Origin: Chara braunii
Taxonomy: Eukaryota; Streptophyta; Charophyceae; Charales; Characeae
DNA: 35,228 nucleotides
Direction: 5' to 3'
Assembly: GCA_003427395.1 (NCBI GenBank)
Contig: BFEA01000181.1
Coordinates: 670,350-705,577, forward strand
The notes below the pieces were generated by a model that searched no databases, was not told where the DNA came from, and saw nothing but the letters and a program-made list of their open reading frames with translations. The first letter of the stretch is position 1, and every line of letters begins with the position of its first letter. Shown one piece after another: positions 26,961 to 35,228 of the stretch. A program made the translations under genes and the position numbers.

Positions 26961-27927
26961 TATTTTGATAGGTGGCAATTGTGACAATCCACTCTGCATA
27001 AAGGAAATTCTGCCAAAGATCTACCTTTCATTAGGCACTAGCTTAGGGGTGGACTCAGGATTAGTTAAGAAGAATGATTCTTGGTAAGATCGTGATATGC
27101 AGATTACTCTCGATTTGGACTCATAGATTTAGCTTGGGATTGGCCTGTCTTGTGTTACAGGTCCTCTTGGACGTTTAATTTGAACTGAGGACTAGATTCA
27201 TCCTGATCCTACAAGGATCACCTTCTGTTATCACTGATAACAAGTCGGTTGTCGATTCGTCGGTGTACGACTCAACTCCAATTCCTACTCGATACTCAAC
27301 CTAAAAGGCTTTAAACCTGGTGATTTTTGTTGTTTTATTAAGATTTTCACCTGGACTTTGATTAAATGGTCATTTAACGAAGGTACTGAGTATTTAATTA
27401 TGGTTGGTTGGACAAAGGCTGAGGCTTGCATGGCTAAAGCAAGGGGTACGAGTATAGAGATTGGTTGGAGTTGACTCCGTGTAGTGCGTGCACTTTTTGT
27501 TGACTCTTTGGCGTGATTGCAGGTATGTTCTATGATTCGTATTTTGGATTTGACTGTCTGCGATCACACACATATATATGGATGTGAGGAGTCCCACTGT
27601 GACTGTGAGTAGTGATCGTCACATACTTATTCCCCTTTACATGTATATACGTATGTACCCATGTTGGGTGTTCGTGTGGCCTGTGAGGGCCCACGCTTAA
27701 GGGTTTAATTGGGGTTGAGATTGGAAAAGGAAGGAAAACCCCTCTATGTGTTGTATGCTTCTTAAAGATTTCTTAGTCGGACGTTGGTCCTGGGCCCGAA
27801 TTCGAGGTCCTTGTCCAGGACATCCCAGGCCCTGGACTCTGCATGGAATGGATCTCCCCCCGCGCAGAGCCTATTTGCCCTGCCTGCCGAGACACTCAGC
27901 CTAGAGGTCGGAGGTGCCGCGGCGGCC
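26961..27927. other. No gene seen; hairpins
   Basis: TGATCCT-ACA-AGGATCA (27204-27220) and TGTTATCA-C-TGATAACA (27226-27242) are two perfect hairpins only five bases apart. CCTGGG and CCCAGG (27789-27794, 27824-27829) enclose GTCCT-TGTCC-AGGAC (27807-27821). No protein was recognised. A palindromic, GC-rich part begins near 27780. Confidence 0.5.
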
Positions 27928-28038
27928 GCACGGCTATTCCTTCAACCGTGCAATATCGTGAAGGGGCAAGCCTTCACGATACTTCGAGTCTGACACTTGA
28001 GTGTCATAAGCGGTACTCGGATCCACGAGGGACCGCTT
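27928..28038. other. Cluster of four strong hairpins, possible structured RNA
   Basis: In sequence: GCACGG with CCGTGC (27928-27933, 27946-27951, 12-base loop); TATCGTGAAGG-GGCAAG-CCTTCACGATA (27954-27981, 11-bp stem); TGACACT-TG-AGTGTCA (27991-28006, 7-bp stem); AAGCGGT with ACCGCTT (28008-28014, 28032-28038) enclosing CTCG-GATCCA-CGAG. All stems are perfect. Four such stems in 111 bases is far from usual. I could not identify an RNA family, and strand is not decided because the stems are symmetrical. Confidence 0.6.
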
Positions 28039-28757
28039 GATTATGGGCACTACATAGTACGCCATCATTGCGATTGCTTGCGTATTCATGCATTGCTAGC
28101 CGATATGGGAAGACCCTGCGCCCGCGTGGGACGTCTATCCGATTCCCGCGTTGGAAAGTTATGGGATGGCTACTAAGGGACTAGGAGTGTTGTCGCGTTG
28201 TTTGTTTTGTGTTGTTTCGTGTATATGTATGTATGTGTGTTTCTGTTTTTATGTTTTTTAAAGTGGTGTATGCGTGGTGTGTGGGATGCGTCCTAGTCGA
28301 CCGGCGACGAGTCGCGCTTGGGACCTCAGCCCCCCAAGATGTGTTGTTCACATACGGGTTCGATAGAGGAGTATTACCGCGCGTACCACCTATGCTACAG
28401 CGAACGAGAAACGCCCTCGGCTGGTCCACCTCTGCGATTGCCGTTGATTAGCTTTCGTACTGTGGACTGGTAGCACGGCGGGGATACGCCCACCGAAGGG
28501 AGGTGACAACTCCCGCAAGGTGGAGGTAAGTCGTGTTTCGCGTAGGCCCTATCCTGTCGTAGGGGTTCGCGAGAGGTATGGCTGGCGCACTCGGCCGGAG
28601 CGGCTTGCGGAAGCTCCATGTATGTATCGCGACAAGGGTAAGACCAACTCCTGCGTGACGCGGCTGGGAGGGTCCCATGCTGCCTTGTGTAGTGCTGGAC
28701 CGATGCGCTTGACAACGAGACCGATCACTGGTCAGAAAGGGAAAAGGGGAGTAATGC
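28039..28757. other. No gene seen
   Basis: GC-rich with a TG-rich low-complexity run near 28200-28260. Overlapping frames on both strands show no domain. Confidence 0.4.
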
Positions 28758-29119
28758 AAGTAGCAGGGTAATCCTATGAAGGTTCCACAGGGAAGAGGGA
28801 AATAATGCTAAAGTAACAGGGTAATCCTATTGAGGTTCTACAGGGGTGAGGGAATCAACGCTCAAGTAACAGGGTAATCTTATTGAGGTTCTACAGGGAT
28901 GAGGGAATCAATGCTCAAGTAACAGGGTAATCTTATTGAGGTTCTACAGGGATGAGGGAATCAATGCACAAGTAACAGGGTAATCCTATTGAGGTTCTAC
29001 AAGTAACAGGGCAACCCTATTGGTGTTCTACAAGGTAGTAGGTTGATAACAGGGTAATCCTATTGCGGTTCTACAAGTAACAGGGCAGTCCTATTGGTGT
29101 TATACAAGGTAGTAGGTTG
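28758..29119. repeat. 53-bp tandem array with shorter derivatives
   Basis: The unit starts AAGTAACAGGGTAATCCTAT, continues TGAGGTTCTACAGGGATGAG and ends in GGAATCAATGCTC. Units start near 28758, 28811, 28864, 28917 and 28970 (period 53). Then shortened units begin at 29001, 29045 and 29075, in which the GGGATGAGG part is replaced by AAGGTAGTAGGTTG. The short units come in two alternating forms (GTAATCC and GCAACCC or GCAGTCC). No gene is supported in it. Confidence 0.93.
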
Positions 29120-29797
29120 TCAGGTTTGAGAAAAAAAAAAGAAAAATGTTTGTTCAATGCTCAAGTGCTCGGGTGTCTGAGGGGTCTGAGAAAACGATGT
29201 CTCAGGTCTGTAACAAAGTGTCAAAAGCGAAAAGAATGTCTTGAGGAAGGTCTTGGAGGGTGTTGTAGAAGTGGCGGTGAGGAAGCAGTCTTCAACAGTT
29301 CTGTTACGTAGACGACGAGGGTGTCAGCTTGATTGTCCCAGTAACAGGTTGCGTCCGGTACACGATCTGATGATGAGGTCTGATCCGGATAGCAGGTTGC
29401 AAACTGATCTTGATGTCCATGTCAGAGGTGCTGCTCCAGAAGTCTGCGAGTCCAAGGTGTCGGCCAAAAGGAACAACATGGTGGCCAACCAACTGCCTTA
29501 TCTCCTCATACCGAGCTGCAACATGCAATCGTCCTCGTGCTCTTGCGATTAGATCCATTATCGCCGGCGATGCGCAGGGGCCACATATAGAACTTGGACA
29601 AGAGAGACAAGGATGTGGCAGAGGACAGATGGGAGAACGGGGCAAGGCAAAGGCAAAAGCGGATCAGATAGGGGGGGGGGGGTCAAGTGGCAGGGCTTCG
29701 TTGGGTACAGGGGTGTGTGTAGAGCAAGAATGCGGGGTTTTGGCGGGGTCAAGGCGGGGTTTATGCAAGGGTTTAGAGTTTGAATTATATTATGTAT
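29120..29797. other. Between the 53-bp array and element 3; unidentified frame
   Basis: A minus-strand frame of 113 residues (29304-29645) contains IMDLIARARGRLHVAARYEE, then IRQLVGHHVVPFG and LADFW. It looks more protein-like than neighbouring frames but I do not recognise it. Since it lies downstream of pol of element 3 on the same strand, it could be an extra reading frame or part of the 3' region of the element. A run of 12 G lies at 29671-29682. No 3' LTR boundary could be set. Confidence 0.25.
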
Positions 29798-31177
29798 CTA
29801 GGATATAGGGTGAGCACGACTGTAGGCGCGAACAAGTTTCATAGCATTTTTAAGGTTGGCAAGAGGTTCCCATGTGGATTCTTCGTAAGGGTATCCTGTC
29901 CATTTAACTTTGTATTCTTTGATCGGTTCCGGATGGTGTGATACTTGTGTGGTTCCTCGTCCTATGATGGATTCTACTATGAATTCTAGGCCTGTTGGAA
30001 GCATGATTGGTGGAGGGCTGGGGTAAGGGCGGTCAACGAATTGGGGTGGGGATTCATGGTATTCTTTTAGGTATTCTACGTGGAAGACAGGGTGTTCGGG
30101 GGGGAGTTGGAGTTTGTAGTTGATGGGGGAGGTTTGTTCAATGATGGGAAAGGGTCCGAGCCACTTGTTCGAGAGTTTCTTGGACAAGCCGTGTTCGGGT
30201 TCAAAGCGTCTGGCAGAGAGCCAGACTTTGTCCCCTTTTTCGAATGACACGTCACGTTTGTGTTTGTTAGTTTTGTTGGCTTGTTGTTCTTGTGTTCGTT
30301 CAAGGGCTTCGGTAGCTTCTCTGAGGAGTCTGTTCATTGTTGCTACCCATTCATTGAGAGAAGGGCAGGGGGTGGAGGGGTTGAGTTCCGAGGGGAGCAG
30401 GAAGTTGGAGGGAAAGCGCGGATGATAGCCAAGGTCGAGGTAGAATGGAGTCATGCTAGTGGAAGGACATACAACATTGTTGTAGGCGATCTCGGCGATG
30501 GTGAGCAACTGATCCCAATCGTGTTGATGTGGATGACAATACTTCCTCAGGATTCGTTGGAGAGTATCATTCATCTTCTCGGTTTGTCCATCGGTCTGTG
30601 GGTGGAATGCAGTGCTATACTTGAGCGTGGTTCGGTAGGCTTTAAAGAGGTGTTTCCAGAATTGTGAAAGGAAGCGAGGGTCACGGTTGATGATGATGTT
30701 CTCGGGGAGACCGTGATGGCGTGCGACATGGTCGAAGAAGAGAATGGCGACGTCCTTGGCGCTGTGCGATGTGGTGCAAGGGATGAAGTGGGCGCGTTTA
30801 GTCAGGCGGCAAACAATGACATAGATGCAATCATGTCTGCGGTCGGTCTTGGGGAGACGACAGACAAAGTCCATGGAGATGGATTGCCACCGGTGGGTGG
30901 GGATCGGCAATGATTGTAGCTTGTCGGGCTTGGCACAGTTTGAGGGGTTGATGGCTTGACATGTTAGTGAGTAGGGAAGGCCAGTAGAAATAACGAGAGA
31001 TGGTGTCAAAGGTTTTCTGGAACCCGAGGTGTCCCGCAGTCTTGGCGTCGTGATGCTCGGCCAAGAGCTGGGTACGGAGGCCACGTGCGTCGGGGATGCA
31101 AAGTCGGCGAATGCCTTTGGTGTCAATGTAAAAAAGTTGGTTGTGAAGGGAGTAGTTGGGGATTGAGTCGAGGTCAC
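29798..31177 (-). pseudogene. Element 3 pol: integrase core, C-terminal domain and chromodomain
   Basis: A 459-residue frame whose first ~70 residues are out of frame. Family match starts at LTCQAINPSN (71-80). Core: Asp103 in SISMDFVCRL, Asn164 in IIINRDPRF where the second catalytic Asp belongs, and Glu200 in TDGQTEKMN, with exactly 35 residues between 164 and 200. The C-terminal domain has FEKGDKVWLSARRF (312-325), and the linker ends HPVFHVEYLK. The chromodomain spans 397-452, with Phe399, Trp426 and Tyr429 as putative methyl-lysine cage residues (KVKWTGYPYEESTWEPL). The Asn at 164 predicts an inactive integrase. Confidence 0.92.
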
Positions 31178-31271
31178 GAAGTTTGTCGTAGATTGTTGGG
31201 AAATCTGGGCAAGAGAGGTAGCCTTGGTTGTAGCGGTGGTGGAGTGATGGAAGGAGTTGGATATGAGTCAT
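30950..31271 (-). pseudogene. Element 3 pol: linker and integrase zinc-binding part
   Basis: In the frame from 31271, LFYIDTKGIRRLCIPDARGL precedes HHDAKTAGHLGFQKTFDTIS, with the paired histidines, then RYFYWPSLLTNM. The paired cysteines follow only after a frameshift near 30960 (LTCQ in the neighbouring frame). This is the N-terminal zinc-binding part of integrase. Confidence 0.85.
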
Positions 31272-31527
31272 GGCGGCGTAGACTTTCTCAGAGGGCTTGT
31301 GGTCGGGGCGTCGAGAGAGGGCATCGACAATGCAGTTGCTTTTACCGGGGGTGTGGCAAATGGTGAATGTGAATTGGGCAAGAAAGTCTTACCAACGGGC
31401 TTGGCGCGGGGTGATGTCTTTCTTGGTGAGGATAGAGGAAACGATGATGTTGTCTGTGCGGATGGGTGCCTGTCGAGGGACGGGCGCCATACTTTGAGGG
31501 TGTGGATCACGACGAGGAGTTCCTTCT
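31272..31527 (-). pseudogene. Element 3 pol: RNase H C-terminal part
   Basis: In the minus-strand frame past the stop at 31526-31528, KELLVVIHTLKVWRPSLDRH continues RNase H. In another frame FTICHTPGKSNCIVDALSRR (about 31310-31370) gives the conserved end of the domain. Two frames show an indel between, near 31440. The stop (TAG) before KELL breaks the domain further. Confidence 0.8.
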
Positions 31528-31993
31528 AATTGGGCGGATAGTTCGTCTCCACGGGAAGGAGCTTCTTGCTAGCAAAGGCGATGGGGTATTCCCCGGGTGG
31601 AGCCTCAGGGTGGGTCGGGGAGTTTTGGATGGAGGGGGTTTCAGAGGTGTCGCGAGGGAAGTGTTGGGATAGGACGGCTCCAGGGGCAAATTCGGATGCG
31701 TCAGTGGTAACGTAGAAATGTCGAGAGGGGTCGGCAATCTTGAGGACGGGGGCCGTGGTGATGTTTTGTTTGAGGAAGTCGAAGGCATTTTGGCGGCGGT
31801 CGTTCCAAGTGACGCGTGAGTTCGTGGAGGGGGTACGAGATGTCGGAGAAGTTGCGGATAAAGGGGTGGTAGTAGTTGGCAAGGTCGAGAAATGAGCGAA
31901 GTTGGAGTAGGGTCTTGGGTGGTGGATACTCGACGAGGGCGGTGACCTTCGAGGGGTCCATGCGGATATCTTCAGCGGAGACGATGTGGCCAA
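31526..31993 (-). pseudogene. Element 3 pol: RNase H N-terminal part
   Basis: The frame from 31993 reads family sequence from WNDRRQNAFDFLKQNI (after about residue 65): APVLKIADPSRHFYVTTDAS, EFAPGAVLSQ and FASKKLLPVETNY. The catalytic Asp of TTDAS is kept. The first 60 residues are out of frame. It ends at a TAG. Confidence 0.85.
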
Positions 31994-32225
31994 GGTATTT
32001 CACGCTTGAAGCGACAAAGGTGCATTTGCTGAGCTTGGCGTAGAATTTTTGCTCTCTGAGGATAGAGAGAACTTGGCGACGATGCTGAAGGTGGGACTCT
32101 AAAGGTGGGGCTATAGACGAGGATATCATCGAGGTAGACGACAACACAGACTTCGAGGAGGTCTCAGAAGATGTGATTGATTGTAGATTGGAATGTGGTG
32201 GGGGCGTTCTTGAGTCTGAAGGGCA
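31701..32225 (-). pseudogene. Element 3 pol: RT palm and thumb
   Basis: VVYLDDILVYS is encoded on the minus strand with YLDD at 32136-32125, so the polymerase motif C is intact. The frame from 32147 carries the following thumb (REQKFYAKLSKCTFVASSVK, YLGHIVSAEDIRMDP, LRSFLDLANYYHPFIRNFSD), but in a different frame from YLDD. At least one indel lies between 32120 and 32080, and another follows. Confidence 0.88.
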
Positions 32226-32747
32226 TCACGAGGAATTCGTAGTGCCCGAACGGAAGGCGGTCTTTTGGGTATCCTCCTCGGGGATGTGGATCTGGTGGAA
32301 GCCACTACGGAGATCGATCTTGGTAAAATACTTGGCTCCACGGAGTCGATCGAGAAGCTCGGAGATCCGAGGTAGGGGGTACTTGTTCTTGATCGTGATC
32401 CGGTTCAAGGCACGGTAGTCTGTGCACATCCGAAGTTCCGATGTTTCGCCTTTCTTTACGAAAAGGCAGCTTGTGCCGAAGAGGGATGAACTCAGCTTAA
32501 TGAATCCTTTTTCAAGGAGTTCATTGAGTTGCTGCTTCATTTCTTCGGCTTCTGGAACGGAGAGTTGGTACGGAGGGCAGCAAGGTGGAGAGTGGCCGGT
32601 CTCCAAATCGATGGTGTGGGAGACGCCACGATCCGAAGGTAATCCGACAAGCAAGGACCCGGGGAAAACGTCCTTGAACTCATTGAGGATGGGGGTGAGG
32701 GCGGGGTCCGAAGGGAGGGCTTGGTCGGGTTTGTCCATTGGGAGCAA
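32226..32747 (-). pseudogene. Element 3 pol: reverse transcriptase fingers and motif A
   Basis: A 173-residue frame: LNEFKDVFPGSL, HTIDLETGHSPPCCPPYQLS, LLEKGFIKLSSSLFGTSCLF, then VKKGETSELRMCTDYRALNR and [20 protein letters not shown]. Motif A Asp is intact. The usual RPSxSPxxxP sequence has changed to KLSSSLFGTS, a degenerate form. The frame fails after about residue 167, and motif B lies in another frame. Confidence 0.92.
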
Positions 32748-33541
32748 GTCCTCGGGACGCTCACGATCAAGGACAAGGCAATATAGGTGGAGTCAGGGTT
32801 TGTGCGAGCCATGTGAAGGAATTGGTGCAGGGTGACGGAGCTTGGGGAGGTGGGATAGGGGAGATGGGGAATGTCGATGGTAGTGTCAGGGGGGTTGGTA
32901 AGGCGGAGGAAGTTGGGGTGGAACACGTATGGCATATAGCGGTCCAGCCACGGTGTTACCAAAACGATATCACACATGACATCGCATGAGACCTGACTGC
33001 AGAGGGTTCCGACAGTCATGGTGGTCTCGAGAACCGTGCAGTCTACTATGACGGCGGTGTCCTTGTCTCCTAAACAAATCGTAATCGGGGAATCGTAACC
33101 GGTAGAGGTAAGGCCGACTTTTTGGACACACGCGTCGATGATGAAGTTACCAATGGCTCCAATGTCGAGGAGCGTCTGGAATTTAGTCGTAGACGCACCA
33201 AGAGCGACGACGATGAATTTGAGGTGGATGCGTGATGAGTTGGCGGTGGAGATAACGGTGTTGAGGTGGCGTTGTTCATTGCCTAATCGGACAAGCCGAT
33301 CGTGTCGGGCTTGTTCCTCAACAACATCGGAGAAGGTGACAGAGGATGGATTCGGAAGGAGGGTTGAGGAACATGTGGCAGTGAAGGGGGCGTCGGGTGA
33401 TGAGGGTTGTGACACCTGGGGGTCTTCCGGTGGGATGTGTGGCATCGGAGAGGGGGGAGGCAGACATATTGTCAATGCCAAATGGGCCGCAAGTGGAACG
33501 GAGATCGTCACCGGTGGGATGGCTGGTAGACCAGTCGTCAA
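32748..33541 (-). pseudogene. Element 3 aspartic protease region
   Basis: The frame 33541-32537 is 334 residues, of which about the first 250 are in the right frame. Residues 104-145 include HLKFIVVALG and FQTLLDIGAIGNFIIDACVQ, a retroviral protease active site in which Asp126-Ile-Gly replaces the usual Asp-Ser/Thr-Gly. LGDKDTAVIVDC and VMCDIVLVTPWLDRYMP (with PWL as in the family) follow. The first 90 residues are Pro/Ser-rich gag-protease linker. The substitution next to Asp126 probably reduces or abolishes activity. Confidence 0.85.
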
Positions 33542-33674
33542 TGCCGGGGCGGGTTCGTGGTGATTATGGGGACAGTGTTAAAGTGGAGGAGGGGCCGGGA
33601 GTGGCGGATGTGGAAGCGGCGGGTTGGGGGGCCGCGGACCTGGGTGCCTGACGTGTGAATTGTCTGGCATTTGG

Positions 33675-33716
33675 ACAACTTGTCTGCTGATGTCCTAACT
33701 GTCAGCACCGGAAACA
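33675..33716 (-). pseudogene. Element 3 gag: zinc knuckle with an internal stop
   Basis: The minus strand reads Cys-Phe-Arg-Cys, TGA, Gln-Leu-Gly-His, Gln-Gln-Thr-Ser-Cys, that is C-x2-C-x4-H-x4-C if the TGA counts as a residue. The TGA (33704-33702) differs by one base from CGA (Arg), a C-to-T change at a CpG. The motif would bind RNA, but the gag frame is cut inside it. Confidence 0.85.
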
Positions 33717-34166
33717 TCCACCCTTAGCTTGGAGGTAGGTTCGCTCCTCCGACGTGAGTTTCGTGAGACGGGTTGGGGGGGTGTTTATGGGAGGACGGCT
33801 GGTGCGTTCTCTCTTTTCCATCCACATAAGGTGGATGGTGGAGAGTTCCTCGGAGGAGAGCGATGTGGTGTCTAGTGGGTCTGGGAGGGTGTCAGGGTCG
33901 GGGGTGAAGAACTCGTCCGAGGAGGCAGAGAGAGAGGTTTCGTCGATGATGTTATGAAAGAATCGTGAGCGGGGTGGGGTGGATGTAAGTGCGTCCTTGT
34001 ACGGGGTAAAAAAATTGTCTAGGTGGATGGCGTGGTTGAAGAGATCGGAGAGGGAGATCGGGAGGTCGTGGACAAGGGAGGCGGCGAGGTCCTTGCGGCA
34101 TCCCCGTTTGAAGCGGGAGATGGATGCGGCATCGCTTACATAGTCAAGGGGGATGTGTTGCCGCAA
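33702..34166 (-). pseudogene. Element 3 gag: C-terminal half
   Basis: A 154-residue frame: VSDAASISRFKRGCRKDLAA and SLVHDLPISLSDLFNHAIHL, the helical end of the gag capsid-like domain. An acidic Ser/Thr/Pro-rich linker (about 50-125) and LTSEERTYLQAKGGCFRC leading into the zinc knuckle follow. The frame continues from the one upstream only after a frameshift near 34190. Confidence 0.82.
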
Positions 34167-34534
34167 CGCACGGACGTATTGGACAAAACGATCAGTCGGG
34201 CCGTTCTGTCGAGGCGACAGAGTTCCTCAAAGTTGTAATCGACCGTCTTATGCGGTCGGAATGTGCAGGCGATGAGGTTGGCCCACTCGAGGAAGGAATG
34301 GGGTTCCACGTTTGCGTGTTGCCGGTTAGCTCGTTCGGCGTACCACCAACGAGCGGCACCTTCTTGTAACCTGGTGCTGGCAATAGGGAGCCAGTGTGTG
34401 ACAAGGACGTTGTGGAGGGAGAAGGCGTCGTAGAGTTTGTTGAGGAATACGAAGACGTCCTCGTGGGGAAGGCCGGTGATGTCTATTGATCTGAAGGATG
34501 GGGGAATGTTACCTGTTAAGGATGTTGAAATCAA
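34136..34534 (-). pseudogene. Element 3 gag: capsid-like (Retrotrans_gag) domain
   Basis: A 132-residue frame: LPHEDVFVFLNKLYDAFSLH, then LQEGAARWWYAERAN and SFLEWANLIACTFRP. The pattern A..W(W/Y), then F..W..L...F is characteristic of Retrotrans_gag. Residues after about 105 are out of frame. It assembles the virus-like particle in active relatives. Confidence 0.85.
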
Positions 34535-34581
34535 GTTGGGCTGAGGAGGATGGTACCGGGTGAAATCGGGGGTGGGGTTGG

Positions 34582-35088
34582 TCAGGAGAAGTGCGTATTG
34601 GAAGAATGGGGAGCAGGGCTGGTGGTGTGGGGGTGATCTGGGTATGGGTGGGGAGGGTGGAAGTGATAGTGGATGAAGTCATGAGAGGTTTTGACTGGGG
34701 GGGAATGGTCGACGACTACGTGGCGACGGGGGTTGTCGTCTTGGGCGGTGGAGTAACCGCGGTGGGGGTGGTGGTGGATGAAGGCGGGGGTGTGGAGGAC
34801 GTGCGAGCGAAGAAGGCGGTGGATGTAGAGGCCGAAGATGAGGGAAGTGTGGTGGAAACGGAGGTGGGGGGGGGGAGACGTGGTGGTGACGATCTGGATG
34901 GCGGGGATTTGATTTTCGATGTCGGTCACGCGAGCGGAGATGGTGGAGACAAATGTTTTGATGTCGTCGATGGATGTCACCATGCGGAGGAGTGTCGCGA
35001 GATCAGTGGCGGCATTGGGTGCTGGTGTTTGCTCACCTGTGAGGTTGTGGGCAATGTTGTCGACAGAGTCTGTGCGGATGTCGGGCAT
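34582..35088 (-). pseudogene. Element 3 gag: N-terminal part, Pro/His/Ser-rich
   Basis: A 168-residue frame starting MPDIRTDSVD. Residues about 26-70 (TDLATLLRMVTSIDDIKTFV, then a helix ending DIENQIPAIQ) are helical and plausible for the gag N-terminus. The rest is low-complexity His/Pro/Ser/Thr sequence, probably out of frame, before the capsid-like domain. Confidence 0.55.
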
Positions 35089-35225
35089 ATCAATGCCGGA
35101 TGATTGGCCATGGTGGGGGAGAAAGCGGTGGCAGCGGCGGATGAGGTGGCAGTGGCAGCTGCGGCAGCGTTAGCAGCGGCGACGTCAGCGGCTGCGCGTT
35201 GAGAGTTCGTGGTTGAACGTGGCAT
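34977..35225 (-). pseudogene. Element 3 gag: probable start
   Basis: An 82-residue frame starting MPRSTTNSQRAAADVAAANA, Ala-rich over residues 11-34, then MANHPALICPTSAQTLST. The frame of 34582-35088 overlaps it, so a frameshift near 35085 probably joins the two. The start Met is within three bases of the window edge. Upstream sequence is needed to test it. Confidence 0.55.
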
Positions 35226-35228
35226 GTC

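Larger units (their letters stand above)
29798..35225 (-). mobile_element. Element 3: decayed Ty3/gypsy chromovirus, 5' LTR outside the window
   Basis: Read right to left: gag from 35225, zinc knuckle near 33700, protease, reverse transcriptase, RNase H, integrase, chromodomain ending 29798. It is a different lineage from elements 1 and 2: a true chromodomain, Pro/Ser/Thr-rich gag, high GC. Frameshifts split every part. The gag start codon (35223-35225) lies three bases from the right edge, so the leader and 5' LTR are not in the window. The 3' LTR should lie left of 29798 but cannot be confirmed without its partner. Confidence 0.92.

Noticed and set aside
28758-29119. 53-bp array as a CRISPR array
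   Set aside because: Units are whole tandem repeats without unique spacers and lie in eukaryotic nuclear DNA with plant transposons.
29671-29682. G12 run as the polypurine tract of element 3
   Set aside because: Element 3 is on the minus strand, where this run is cytosine; a polypurine tract would need purines on that strand.
30120-31672. Many plus-strand frames with Gly/Val-rich proteins
   Set aside because: They are shadows of the minus-strand pol of element 3, which has clear RT, RNase H, integrase and chromodomain motifs.

Overview
The window looks like nuclear DNA of a green plant, probably a streptophyte. I favour a charophyte-type alga, but only weakly. Evidence: a short insert of plastid DNA (end of ndhC overlapping the start of ndhK), three decayed Ty3/gypsy LTR retrotransposons with initiator-Met-tRNA-type primer sites, long non-coding stretches, many tandem repeats and a few unresolved bases (N at 20356, 23200, 23210). 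No complete host protein gene could be supported. The only host-gene candidate is a terminal exon at 49-130.

Layout. 1-3905: exon candidate, then a ~120-bp repeat family at 371-690 carrying a hammerhead-ribozyme-like core, an isolated primer-site-like sequence (1092-1103), and a 186-bp tandem duplication (2925-3298). 3906-11926: element 1, a minus-strand Ty3/gypsy copy with two ~1.15-kb LTRs, primer site, gag, protease, reverse transcriptase, RNase H and integrase remnants. 12950-14314: an 11-bp array, a 31-bp minisatellite, the end of element 2's 5' LTR with its primer site, a GA microsatellite and six copies of TGACGTGGC. 13678-20265: element 2, plus strand, same clade as element 1, with gag-pol broken by stops and frameshifts and no recognisable 3' LTR. 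Elements 1 and 2 lie head to head.

20266-29797: a GGCGCC cluster, a candidate Pol III/SINE element (20761-20935), the plastid insert (23037-23500), a divergent 18S-rRNA-like piece (23568-23742), a 552-bp MITE-like element with ~32-bp inverted termini and internal CGCCCGGGCG palindromes (24458-25009), two unusual repeat arrays (25418-26148 and 26394-26960, the latter alternating two monomer types), a cluster of strong hairpins (27928-28038) and a 53-bp tandem array (28758-29119). 29798-35225: element 3, minus strand, a different gypsy clade with a true chromodomain. Its gag starts 3 bp from the window end, so its 5' LTR lies outside.

All three retroelements are dead. Several catalytic Asp codons read Asn, and several stops are explained by C-to-T or G-to-A changes, consistent with decay of methylated DNA. 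The most unusual signals are the hammerhead-like repeat, the MITE with its palindromes, the SINE candidate, the alternating repeat array and the hairpin cluster.
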